The position numbers were made by a program, and so were the translations under genes. The notes under the pieces are model-generated. The model was not told where the DNA came from, did no database searches, and saw nothing but the letters and a program-made list of their open reading frames with translations. Of a stretch of DNA of 64,000 nt, positions 43,816 to 51,838 are shown piece by piece (position 1 is the first letter of the stretch; each line of letters starts with the position of its first letter). The stretch is taken from the NCBI GenBank assembly GCA_019637335.1, contig JAHBVV010000034.1, forward strand, positions 1 through 64,000. Direction: 5' to 3'. The stretch comes from Candidatus Hydrogenedentota bacterium. Lineage in GTDB: Bacteria > Hydrogenedentota > Hydrogenedentia > Hydrogenedentales > JAEUWI01.

Positions 43816-46107
43816 CTACCGCGCGCCCCCGCGCCGGATTTCCGGGGCGTCGAAGGTTGCGTGGAATTCCTCCACCCCGCCCGGCTCCAGCACCACGTCG
43901 AAAAGGCGTCCCGTAACCCAGGACCGGAACTTCACCGATCCGCCGCGCGTTGCCTCGATGCGCACCGTCTGCGCGCGGCTTCCCGATCGGGACGCGGACA
44001 CGATCCACCCGCCGCGCGCGCGCAGGTTGGTGAAGGACAGGGCGCGCCAGCGCTCGGGCACGGCGGGAAACACCTCGATAACCCCGGCGTGGCTCTGCAA
44101 CAGCATCTCCTGGAGGCCGGCCGCGTACGCAAAGTTGCCCTCCAGCGTGAACGGGCGGTAGGTAAAGTCGCTGATGCCCGCGCCGCTCTGGTCGCCATTG
44201 CAGTGGAAACTGTTTCGCAGCACAAAGGCCGTGGCGAAGGTGCGGAGCGCTTCGGCCGCCTTTTCGCCGTCGCCCGCGCGCGCATACATGCTCGCAAGCC
44301 AGGAGAAGCTGTAACCGGTCCATTTCTTCGTGCCGTGCGCCTCCAGATCCGCCAGGGACGCTTCTATGATCCGCGCGTCGGCTTCGCCGTTCGCGCGGTC
44401 GATGAGGCCGAGCGGGTGAATCGCCATCAGGTGCGAGAAGTGGCGGTGCGAATACGGAAGCGGGTAATCGGGCGCGATCAGGAGCTTGCCGTCGTCCCCC
44501 AGGCTCCACCCCGGCAGTTCGTCGCGCACCGTTCGCCAGCGCGCCGCATCGTCCGGGTTCCCGGTCAGTTCCGCCAGTTCCGCCGTGGCCCCGAGCAGCC
44601 AGCGCATCAGCGCCAGGTCGTAGTTCGTGATCCCGTCAAACCACGCCTCGGGTTTGTTGTCGTTCACCTCCGGCGAGGAACTTAGCGGCAGCGTGCGGCG
44701 CCCGTTCGCGCCCTTCTCGGCGGTCACCGCTTCGATAAACACCGCGCAGTCGCGGAGGTAGGGATAGGCGCGGTTCCGGAGGAAGTCCACATCGCCGCTG
44801 AACTGCCAGTGCAGGTAGAAATGGTGCGCAAGCCACGACGCCGTCGTCGCGGAATGCGTGTACTGCCGCCAGCCGCCGATCTGGTTGTTGTTCAGGTCGG
44901 CCGTCATCGGCACGTTCATGCCCGGCATTTTGAAGAAGCGCTGCGTCCAGTCCCGGCACGCCTCCCGCGTCTCCCAGAGCCAGTCCACAAAGTTCTGGCC
45001 CTCCTCCAGGCGGTTGCCGCTGTAGGCCGGCCAGTAGCTGAGCTGCGTGTTCAGATCGTGGTGGTAGTCGCCCTTCCACGGCGGGAGCTTGCCATCGTCC
45101 GCGGTCCACGGCCCCTGCAGCGTGATCGGCGGGGATCCCTGGCGGCTGGCCGCGCCAAACTTGTATGTATCGAGGTACCACTGCCGCTCCACCACCGGAT
45201 CCGGAACCGCCACCAGCGACTTCCCCCAGTAGTGCTCCCACCACGCCGCGTGGCTCGCTTCCAGGGCCTTGCGTTCGCCGCCAAAGGCCCGCGCCACCTG
45301 CGCCTTCGCCGCCTCAAACGGGTCGGCGCCCCCATTGTTCGTCGCAATGCTCCACGCCCCCTCCCACGCGCCATCGCGCTCGCGCCAGCCGAGGTAGACC
45401 GCAAACGTGAAGCCGCCCCAGCCTTCCTGGATCCACGCCCGCCAGCCGTCGCCGCTCCGGGTCTCCGGCGGGCCGTAGCCGAGCTGCGCCAGATCGCCGG
45501 CGCTGATGGCGGGCTTCGCTTCGCCGGGCTCCTGGCCGCCAAAGGCTGGGGCCTCCAGGGCGACCGCCTCCGGCTTCAGCCCGGTCAAGCGGATGAAGCC
45601 GACCGGCTCCGTGGCGTGAATCCACACGCGGGCGGCGCCGCCCTGGAACCGCACTATCGCCGCCGGATTGCGCGCGCCCAGCTCGGCCCGCTCGAAGGCC
45701 GCGCCCGCGGGCAGGGTCAGGGCGATCCGCCCTGCGGGTATCTTCGTGGGCGCGGGCCGGTGGTAGGGGTTGTCGTAGAGCCGCAACAGGTCGTCGATGC
45801 GCCCCTCCTTCTCCCATTGTTGCATCGTTGCGTAGTCGTATTCCTCGCTGTGGTATTCGGGCACCGGCCGCAAATCCCACAGGTCCGTGCGGTCAAGCGA
45901 AATGCGCAGCGGTCGGCCATCGCCCCACACCAGCGCCCCCAGCGCGCCATTGCCCAGCGGCAGCGCCTCGTCCCAGACCCGCACCGGCGTGTCGAAATCC
46001 AGCAAGGGTTCGTGTTTTTCGAGACGTTCAAGGCCCGGATAGGAATTGGCCCGCGCGAACGGCGCGAACAGCAGCGAGAGGGTGAGGAGCGGCAGCAGGT
46101 ACTTCAT
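43816..46107 (-). CDS. Exported GH95-like glycoside hydrolase (alpha-L-fucosidase type)
   Basis: The 763-residue protein has a signal peptide (1-20). The N-terminal beta domain begins with the family pattern TPVRVWDEALPLGNGALGAL. The (alpha/alpha)6 catalytic domain follows with NTQLSYWPAYSGNRLEEG, PMTADLNNNQIGGWRQYT and SSSPEVNDN, and HFSHLMAIHPLGLI lies near the acid-base region. The C-terminal beta domain ends the protein. GH95 enzymes remove terminal alpha-L-fucose or alpha-L-galactose from glycans. Related GH65-like folds are possible, but the WDEALPLGNGxLGA start is a GH95 hallmark. It fits with the sulfatases as part of a fucan or mucin-type glycan degradation set. Its stop lies directly against the convergent sulfotransferase gene. 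Confidence 0.85.
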   Translation of the reverse strand: MKYLLPLLTLSLLFAPFARANSYPGLERLEKHEPLLDFDTPVRVWDEALPLGNGALGALVWGDGRPLRISLDRTDLWDLRPVPEYHSEEYDYATMQQWEKEGRIDDLLRLYDNPYHRPAPTKIPAGRIALTLPAGAAFERAELGARNPAAIVRFQGGAARVWIHATEPVGFIRLTGLKPEAVALEAPAFGGQEPGEAKPAISAGDLAQLGYGPPETRSGDGWRAWIQEGWGGFTFAVYLGWRERDGAWEGAWSIATNNGGADPFEAAKAQVARAFGGERKALEASHAAWWEHYWGKSLVAVPDPVVERQWYLDTYKFGAASRQGSPPITLQGPWTADDGKLPPWKGDYHHDLNTQLSYWPAYSGNRLEEGQNFVDWLWETREACRDWTQRFFKMPGMNVPMTADLNNNQIGGWRQYTHSATTASWLAHHFYLHWQFSGDVDFLRNRAYPYLRDCAVFIEAVTAEKGANGRRTLPLSSSPEVNDNKPEAWFDGITNYDLALMRWLLGATAELAELTGNPDDAARWRTVRDELPGWSLGDDGKLLIAPDYPLPYSHRHFSHLMAIHPLGLIDRANGEADARIIEASLADLEAHGTKKWTGYSFSWLASMYARAGDGEKAAEALRTFATAFVLRNSFHCNGDQSGAGISDFTYRPFTLEGNFAYAAGLQEMLLQSHAGVIEVFPAVPERWRALSFTNLRARGGWIVSASRSGSRAQTVRIEATRGGSVKFRSWVTGRLFDVVLEPGGVEEFHATFDAPEIRRGGAR

Positions 46108-46228
46108 GGCGGTTCCCCGGCGGCTGTTACAAACACCGCCTGTTGGTATACGATGGTCAGGGGGGTATTGTAAGTTTCGGGAGCGCGCGGCGCAATTAAC
46201 GCGCGACACGCATTGGGAGATTCGTTCC

Positions 46229-46582
46229 ATGGAAATGACGTGGCAGGCGTTCAAGGCCGTCATGAAGGAAGTGCTGCACGAGGAGATGGGCGCCGGGCGC
46301 CATTTCATCGCGAAAAAATTCGACGGGGGCATGCTCGTGCTCAAACCGGCGGACCCCGCCCACCAGGCCAAGGAGATTCCGATCGACGTCTTCTTCAAGA
46401 AGATCACGTCGGTGCGCGAGAAGCTGCGGGTGCTCGAACAGAAGCTCAACAACCACGCCGGGCTGAGCGAGTCGGAAAAAGCGGAGTTGCAGTTGTACAT
46501 CACGCGGGCCTACGGCAGCCTGACGACGTTTAACGTGCTCTTCAAGGAAGACGACGACAAGTTCGTTGGCGCGAAAGGTTAG
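46229..46582 (+). CDS. Conserved-looking hypothetical protein
   Basis: This 117-residue soluble protein begins MEMTWQAFKAVMKEVLHEEM and contains GGMLVLKPADPAHQAKEIPI and a helical stretch, VREKLRVLEQKLNNHAGLSE, that could form a short coiled coil. I do not recognise a family. The start is the first ATG after a GGGAG about 10 bp upstream. It ends 4 bp before the exported TIM-barrel-like gene, so the two are co-transcribed and possibly coupled. Codon use is host-like. Confidence 0.7.
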   Translation: MEMTWQAFKAVMKEVLHEEMGAGRHFIAKKFDGGMLVLKPADPAHQAKEIPIDVFFKKITSVREKLRVLEQKLNNHAGLSESEKAELQLYITRAYGSLTTFNVLFKEDDDKFVGAKG

Positions 46583-46586
46583 TACC

Positions 46587-47999
46587 ATGCAGCACCGCTG
46601 TTCTTACGCGATTCTTGCCGCCGCGCTCGCGCTTTCCGCCCTCCACGGACACACCGCCGAAATGACCATCGACCCGGACGGGATGGCCGTGGTGAATGGC
46701 CAGCGGACCTTCATTATCGGCCTCTACGAAAACCCGTCCGATGACGCGGCGCTCCAGGACGCGGTGAAATCGGGCGTCAACCTCGTCTATGCCTCCCCAA
46801 CAGGGGAATCGCTGGATCGCCTGCATGCGGCGGGCGCCTGGGCGTGGCTTAACACGGGCTACAACATCGATTTCAGCGAGGACCGCGGGGCGCGCGAGGC
46901 CCGGCTCACCGAGGCCGTCCGTGCCCACGGCGATCACCCCGCGCTGCTGGTGTGGGAAGTGCCCGACGAGGCCCTGTGGAACGCCTGGTATATGGCGGAT
47001 GTCTGGCGGGGCAACGAAGAGCCGAAACAATTGGACGCGGCAATCGGCGCACTGGAGGATGCGGACCTGGCGGCGCGCCTGCGGGCGGACCTGGATCGGG
47101 TCCTCGACTTTTACCGATTCGGGCGGTTCGCCGAGGGCGAGGCGCTGGCGGATTCCATCTGGACCGCGCTCGGACAGGCGATTCCAAGGCCGGGCTTCGG
47201 CCGCGCAAACGCCCCCGAACGCGCGGCAAAACTCGGCGAAGGTATGATCGAAGGCTACCGCGCGCTGCGCACGCTGGATCCGGCCCACCCCGTGTGGATG
47301 AATCACGCCCCCCGAAACACCATCGAAGACCTGGCCTTCTTCAACCGGGGCGCGGACATCGTGGGCTGCGACATCTACCCCGTGCCGGAATCGGCCATGG
47401 CGCGGCACTCGGACCTGGCGAACCGCACGATGGGATCGGTGGGCGCCTACACGTTGCGCATGCAGGCCGCCGCCCCCGACAAGCCCGTATGGATGGTGCT
47501 TCAGGGCACGGGCTGGGGCGACTTTCAGACCGACCGGACCGACGAGGAGCGGGCCTTGTTGCGCCGCCCGCGCAAGGACGAAACCCGCTTCATGGCCTAC
47601 GACGCCATCGTGCACGGCGCGCGCGGCGTTCTGTACTGGGGTTCGCACTACGTGGAGAAGGACTCCGAATTCTGGCGGGAATTGCTGGAGGTGATTGCTG
47701 AACTGAAATCATTGCAGCCGGTGCTCGCCGCGCCCGACGCGCCCGCGCCGCCGGTGGCCATTGGCCCCACCAACGGATCGCTGGACCGCTCGGTGGCCAT
47801 CCGCAGCAAGGCCGCGCCCGACGGCGTGTGGCATATCGTGGTCAATGAATTCGAACGGCCCCTTCGCGTGCGCGTGGCGGCGGAAAACGCCGGGGACTAC
47901 CGCGCGCTGGAAACGGACACCGTGCTGACCGCGGAAGGAGGCGAGATCGTCCTTCAGATACCCGCCTACAGCGTGGCGGTGCTCCGGCCCGCGCCATAG
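46587..47999 (+). CDS. Exported TIM-barrel glycosidase-like protein
   Basis: The protein (470 residues) has a signal peptide (about 1-24). A barrel-like domain follows (about 30-380) in which VWEVPDEALWN, DIVGCDIYPVPES, PVWMVLQGTG and GARGVLYWGSHYVEKDSEFW lie at the expected strand ends for a clan-A-type glycoside hydrolase. The C-terminal beta domain (about 390-470) resembles glycosidase accessory domains. The acidic residues in VWEVPDEA could be catalytic, but I cannot place it in a GH family. It is coupled to the small upstream gene (4-bp gap, with AAAGG in that gene's last codons). Role in glycan use is inferred. Confidence 0.68.
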   Translation: MQHRCSYAILAAALALSALHGHTAEMTIDPDGMAVVNGQRTFIIGLYENPSDDAALQDAVKSGVNLVYASPTGESLDRLHAAGAWAWLNTGYNIDFSEDRGAREARLTEAVRAHGDHPALLVWEVPDEALWNAWYMADVWRGNEEPKQLDAAIGALEDADLAARLRADLDRVLDFYRFGRFAEGEALADSIWTALGQAIPRPGFGRANAPERAAKLGEGMIEGYRALRTLDPAHPVWMNHAPRNTIEDLAFFNRGADIVGCDIYPVPESAMARHSDLANRTMGSVGAYTLRMQAAAPDKPVWMVLQGTGWGDFQTDRTDEERALLRRPRKDETRFMAYDAIVHGARGVLYWGSHYVEKDSEFWRELLEVIAELKSLQPVLAAPDAPAPPVAIGPTNGSLDRSVAIRSKAAPDGVWHIVVNEFERPLRVRVAAENAGDYRALETDTVLTAEGGEIVLQIPAYSVAVLRPAP

Positions 48000-48127
48000 C
48001 CCGCTGCCCCGCGCGAAAGCCGAAACCGGCCGCGGGCAAAACTGGCGTAACCCGGCCCCGACCAGTACAATAGGCGCTGCCGGCGGATGCAGCCGGGCAG
48101 ACGCAGATGACGTTTGAGGTTCCGGGC

Positions 48128-48952
48128 ATGAGCTCCATTCTGGAAGCCCTGAAAAAACTTGAGGCGGAGAAACACGCCCAGGCGGCGCCCCCGATCCGCG
48201 AGCCGGAGCTGGCCACCGCGCCGGACTTCAGCGCGGCATCGCTGCTGGCTGGATCCGCGCCCGCCCCGCGCGACCGCGTTCACCTGGCCCCGGTAACCCT
48301 GGTGCTGGCGGGCGGCGTTTTCACCATGCTCGTCATCGGCGTGTCTGTAGTCCTCTCTATTCTGCTGCTTCGCTCCGCCCAACCTTCCGCCGCCACAGGT
48401 TCGCCGCCACACGTCGCGCCGGCCATGATGGCGGCGGCGCCCGCGCTCGCGCCGCCTGCCCCCGACCCGGCCAGCGCCCCGGCGGAAACCCGGCCGCCGG
48501 AGGAACCCCCGGCGGAGGAAGCTCCCCCGGCGCCTGTCAAGACCGCCGCGCGCACGGAATCGCGTCCGCCCCGCCCCGCTCCCAGGCGGGAAGAGCCGGT
48601 CAGCGAATCCCCGGCCGTCGTCGCTTTCACCGAGGAGGTCCGCTACGAGCGCTTTGTGCCCGAGCCCGCCCGGGACGACACCCGGCCGGCGCGCCCGGTT
48701 CCGGAGGACATCCGGAGCCTGCCGATGCTGAGCCGGAGCGAGAAAGCGCAATACCGGCTTGATACGCTGAAATTCAATATGTTGAACGAGGCGAACGCGC
48801 AGCGCCCGATGGGGAGCGCGGTGATCAACCTCGAAAAGATCTTTATTGGCGAGACGCTTCCCGGAACCAATGCGAAACTGATCGACGTGCGCAACCACGG
48901 AATTGCCGTGGAGATTCAGAGCACCCGGCAGCAGTATTACATCCCGAGGTGA
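48128..48952 (+). CDS. GspB-like secretion-associated membrane protein
   Basis: In this 274-residue protein, the N-terminus MSSILEALKKLEAEK matches the cytosolic start typical of GspB and related general-secretion proteins. One membrane helix (about 55-82) is followed by a Pro/Ala/Glu-rich periplasmic linker (85-190). A compact C-terminal domain comes last: KFNMLNEANAQRPMGSAVIN and GETLPGTNAKLIDVRNHGIA, the PilP/GspC-like HR-type fold. GspB helps the type II secretion secretin to assemble. No other secretion gene is adjacent. An ATG 21 bp upstream is possible but the family start fits 48128. Confidence 0.78.
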   Translation: MSSILEALKKLEAEKHAQAAPPIREPELATAPDFSAASLLAGSAPAPRDRVHLAPVTLVLAGGVFTMLVIGVSVVLSILLLRSAQPSAATGSPPHVAPAMMAAAPALAPPAPDPASAPAETRPPEEPPAEEAPPAPVKTAARTESRPPRPAPRREEPVSESPAVVAFTEEVRYERFVPEPARDDTRPARPVPEDIRSLPMLSRSEKAQYRLDTLKFNMLNEANAQRPMGSAVINLEKIFIGETLPGTNAKLIDVRNHGIAVEIQSTRQQYYIPR

Positions 48953-48984
48953 GCCGCGTAACCCGAAACGGAAGGATTTTGACC

Positions 48985-50037
48985 ATGCAGGTTGTACCGT
49001 TTTTCACCACAGGTTCCTGGAACGTCCGCCCTGCGCGGCGCCTGGCGGGCGCGTTGATGCTCGCGGTGGCCGCCGGCCTCGCGCTGCCCGGCTGCGGCGG
49101 CCAGCCCGCCGGCGCGCCGGCGCCCGGCGCGGCGCAACCCGGCGGAGAGCCGGCCGGCCGCGCGCTGCGCATCGCGGTCATCCCCAAGGGCCTCGCGCAC
49201 CAGTTCTGGTTGACGATCAAGGCCGGCGCGGAAGCGGCGGCGGCGGAGGGCGGCGCACAGGTCATCTGGCAGGGCCCCGCGAAAGAAACCGAAGTCGAAA
49301 AACAGATCAACATCGTGCAGGACATGATCGCCACCCGGGTGGACGCCATCGTGATGGCCGCCTGCGACGAGCAGGCCCTGATCCCGACCGTGCAACAGGC
49401 CGTCAACGCGGGCATCCCCGTGATCACTATCGATTCCGGCGTGGCCTCCGATCTGCCCGCCTCCTTCGTGGCGACCGACAACGTGGCCGGCGCGAGCATG
49501 GCCGCGGACACCCTGGCCGATCTCATCGGCGGTAGCGGCAGCGTCGGGCTGATCCCTTTTATCAAGGGCGCGGCGACCTCGAACATGCGCGAAGACGGCT
49601 TCCTCGAAGGCATCGCGGCCTATCCGGATATCCGGGTGAGCGCGACACTGTATTGCCAGAGCGACGTGGAGAAGGCCATGTCCGTGACGCAGGACATGCT
49701 CGTGCAGGATCCGAACATGAAAGGCATTTTCGCCACGAACGAACCGGCGGCGATCGGCGCGGCGCAGGCGCTGAAGGCGGCGGGCCGCGCCGGCGAAATC
49801 AAGCTGGTGGCCTTTGACGCCGCCGAGGAGGAGATCCGGGGCCTTCAGGACGGTTCGATTCAGGCGCTCATCGTACAGAACCCTTACCGCATGGGTTATC
49901 TCGGTGTGAAGGCCGCGCTGGACGCCATCGCCGGCAATCCGGTGGAAAAACGCATCGACACCGGCGTCACCGTTGTCACCATGGCGAATTTCAACGACCC
50001 CGAGATCCAGAAGCTGCTCTTCCCGATGGCGCAGTAA
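48985..50037 (+). CDS. Sugar-binding periplasmic lipoprotein (RbsB-like)
   Basis: The 350-residue protein has a lipoprotein signal with lipobox ALPGC (C37) and a type I periplasmic binding fold of the ribose/galactose class. Visible segments are LRIAVIPKGLAHQFWLTIKA, RVDAIVMAACDEQALIPTVQ, GIPVITIDSGVASDLP and IFATNEPAAIGAAQALKAAG. The ATG at 48985 has GGAAGGA about 8 bp upstream; the frame also opens at 48949. It would deliver a pentose-like or inositol-like sugar to an ABC importer. No permease or ATPase gene follows, so the importer must be encoded elsewhere or the protein serves as a sensor. Confidence 0.87.
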   Translation: MQVVPFFTTGSWNVRPARRLAGALMLAVAAGLALPGCGGQPAGAPAPGAAQPGGEPAGRALRIAVIPKGLAHQFWLTIKAGAEAAAAEGGAQVIWQGPAKETEVEKQINIVQDMIATRVDAIVMAACDEQALIPTVQQAVNAGIPVITIDSGVASDLPASFVATDNVAGASMAADTLADLIGGSGSVGLIPFIKGAATSNMREDGFLEGIAAYPDIRVSATLYCQSDVEKAMSVTQDMLVQDPNMKGIFATNEPAAIGAAQALKAAGRAGEIKLVAFDAAEEEIRGLQDGSIQALIVQNPYRMGYLGVKAALDAIAGNPVEKRIDTGVTVVTMANFNDPEIQKLLFPMAQ

Positions 50038-50085
50038 CGTGAGCGCCTTCCGGGTATCCCGGAGCGAGTCCCGGCGGGAGCCGCA

Positions 50086-51669
50086 ATGAACCCCGTTACC
50101 GAGTACCAGGAAAACGCGCTGCAAGCGCGGGCCCACGAGGAGCGGGTCTTTGCCGGCCTCCTGTTTTTCCACGCCGCCCGCCGCGCCCTCGACAAGCTGG
50201 ACGCGCTGGCGACCGATCTCGACCCGAAGAACGAGCAGGACCTGCTGGCCTTCGAGCTATTCCAGGGCACGTCGCCCGGCGCGCTCCTGCCGCTCGCGGA
50301 CGCGGACACGGAACCGTGGATCCGGCATGCGCTGTTGAAGGCCTTCCTGAATCGGGGCGACACCGACGGCGCGCTCGGCCTCTGGAACAAGTGCCTGCAA
50401 TGGCAGGTTCCCGATACGCTGTCGGCCAACCTCCTGATCCCATACCTGCTGCGCGAGGGCGCCTTCGAACAGGCCGGGACGGTGTCGGCGGTCTCCCTGA
50501 AACTTGCAAACGCACAGCGCGACGTCACGCTCTGGAAGGCCCAGGCCCAGGCCGCACAGCGCTACACGGGCGACCTTTACCTCGATCCGCTCCCCCGGGA
50601 GTGCAGCGTCGCCGTGGCGCTGCCGCTGCGGGACAACGCGCCGTACCTCCGGGACATCCTCGCGGGGGTGGTGGAGCAGTATTACCCAATCACCGAATTG
50701 ATCCTCGTCGAGGATGCGGAGGATCCGGCCTTCGAAGCCATCGCCGGCGCGCCGCCCTGCCGCGCCGTGCGCGCCCAGCCGGGCGAATCCTGGATTGCGC
50801 GGGCCCTGGCGGAAACGCGGGCCGAATTCCTGGCGACCCTGCCCGCCACGTGCGCCCTGGCGATCGACGCGCTCCCGTATTTCATGCTGGCGCTGGAACA
50901 TGGCGCGGAACGTCCCGCCTGCGCCGGCGGCCGCGTGGAGGACTTCCACCAGGACAAGCCCGGAGACCGCTGGCGCGTCGCGCGCCTCAACCCCGCGGCC
51001 GGCATGGCGCGCTCCACCGCCGCGGAAGCCGTCGCCAACGAGGCCCTCTGCATCGATACCGCCGCGTTTCGCGCACTCAATATCTCCGTACCGCGTGAAC
51101 CCGAAACAATAGGAACGACGACCCGCGAGGCGGGCGGGGAAACACACTACATTCCGGAGGCGGTGGCCTGTTGTCTGCGCGAGGACACCATCGAAAGCGC
51201 CCTGGACACCTTCTGGCAGCGCCGCCTGGCCGAACGGCTTCGCGCCGGGGCCTTCGCGTCGCCCGCCGCGCTGGTAACCGATCTGGCCACGCTCAAGGAA
51301 GCAATGGTCGCGTTCATCAACGACGACATCGACCAGGGCAACACCAGTCTCGTCTTTCCCGACTTCTTCCTCTTTTTTCACAACACCGTGCTCGACTTGC
51401 AGTATGGCGTGAAGCGCGGCCTACTGGACGAGGCCGCCGCCCGCGCCGTACAGGACGCGTTCCTCGGCGCCATCGGCCCGATGGACGCGCGCTACAAGCG
51501 GGACCTGCGCGGCAAAGTGGAGAAAATGCTTGGAAAGCGCCTGATCGCCGCCGCCCCGGCCAGCGAACTGCCGCCGGATCTGCGCGCCGCGCTCGAAAAC
51601 GCGGTGAAGTCGCTGGAATCCCTCTTCGAAGCCTTTCCGCAGGACCTCTACCTCGCGATATATGGCTAG
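50086..51669 (+). CDS. Glycosyltransferase-2-like protein with N-terminal helical region
   Basis: In this 527-residue protein, residues about 1-160 are helical and TPR-like (ALLKAFLNRGDTDGALGLWN, LLREGAFEQAG). About 165-380 resemble a GT-A fold: CSVAVALPLRDNAPYLRDIL, GVVEQYYPITELILVEDAED, ESWIARALAETRAEFLATL. A DxD motif is not obvious, so catalysis is uncertain. The remaining C-terminal part is helical. No membrane segment is seen. GGGAG lies just before the ATG. It follows the sugar-binding lipoprotein by 48 bp and may be co-transcribed with it. It could be a cytosolic transferase or a non-catalytic relative. Confidence 0.6.
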   Translation: MNPVTEYQENALQARAHEERVFAGLLFFHAARRALDKLDALATDLDPKNEQDLLAFELFQGTSPGALLPLADADTEPWIRHALLKAFLNRGDTDGALGLWNKCLQWQVPDTLSANLLIPYLLREGAFEQAGTVSAVSLKLANAQRDVTLWKAQAQAAQRYTGDLYLDPLPRECSVAVALPLRDNAPYLRDILAGVVEQYYPITELILVEDAEDPAFEAIAGAPPCRAVRAQPGESWIARALAETRAEFLATLPATCALAIDALPYFMLALEHGAERPACAGGRVEDFHQDKPGDRWRVARLNPAAGMARSTAAEAVANEALCIDTAAFRALNISVPREPETIGTTTREAGGETHYIPEAVACCLREDTIESALDTFWQRRLAERLRAGAFASPAALVTDLATLKEAMVAFINDDIDQGNTSLVFPDFFLFFHNTVLDLQYGVKRGLLDEAAARAVQDAFLGAIGPMDARYKRDLRGKVEKMLGKRLIAAAPASELPPDLRAALENAVKSLESLFEAFPQDLYLAIYG

Positions 51670-51729
51670 GAACGTACTCCCCCAGACAAGCGTGTCCGTT
51701 TGATCGCCGCAAGGTAGCGCGCGGGCCAG

Positions 51730-51812
51730 CGTGGCAGTTGGCAGTTGGCAGTTGGCAGTTGACAGTTGACAGTTGACAGTTGACAGTTGGCAGTTGGCAG
51801 TTGGCAGTTGAC
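51730..51812. repeat. Heptad tandem repeat GTTGGCA/GTTGACA
   Basis: About eleven heptads lie between the convergent ends of the GT-like gene and the flippase-sulfatase-like gene. The GTTGACA unit is the same as in the array at the window start. Confidence 0.9.
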
Positions 51813-51838
51813 AGGCGGGGGGCATCGGTCCTTTGGGG

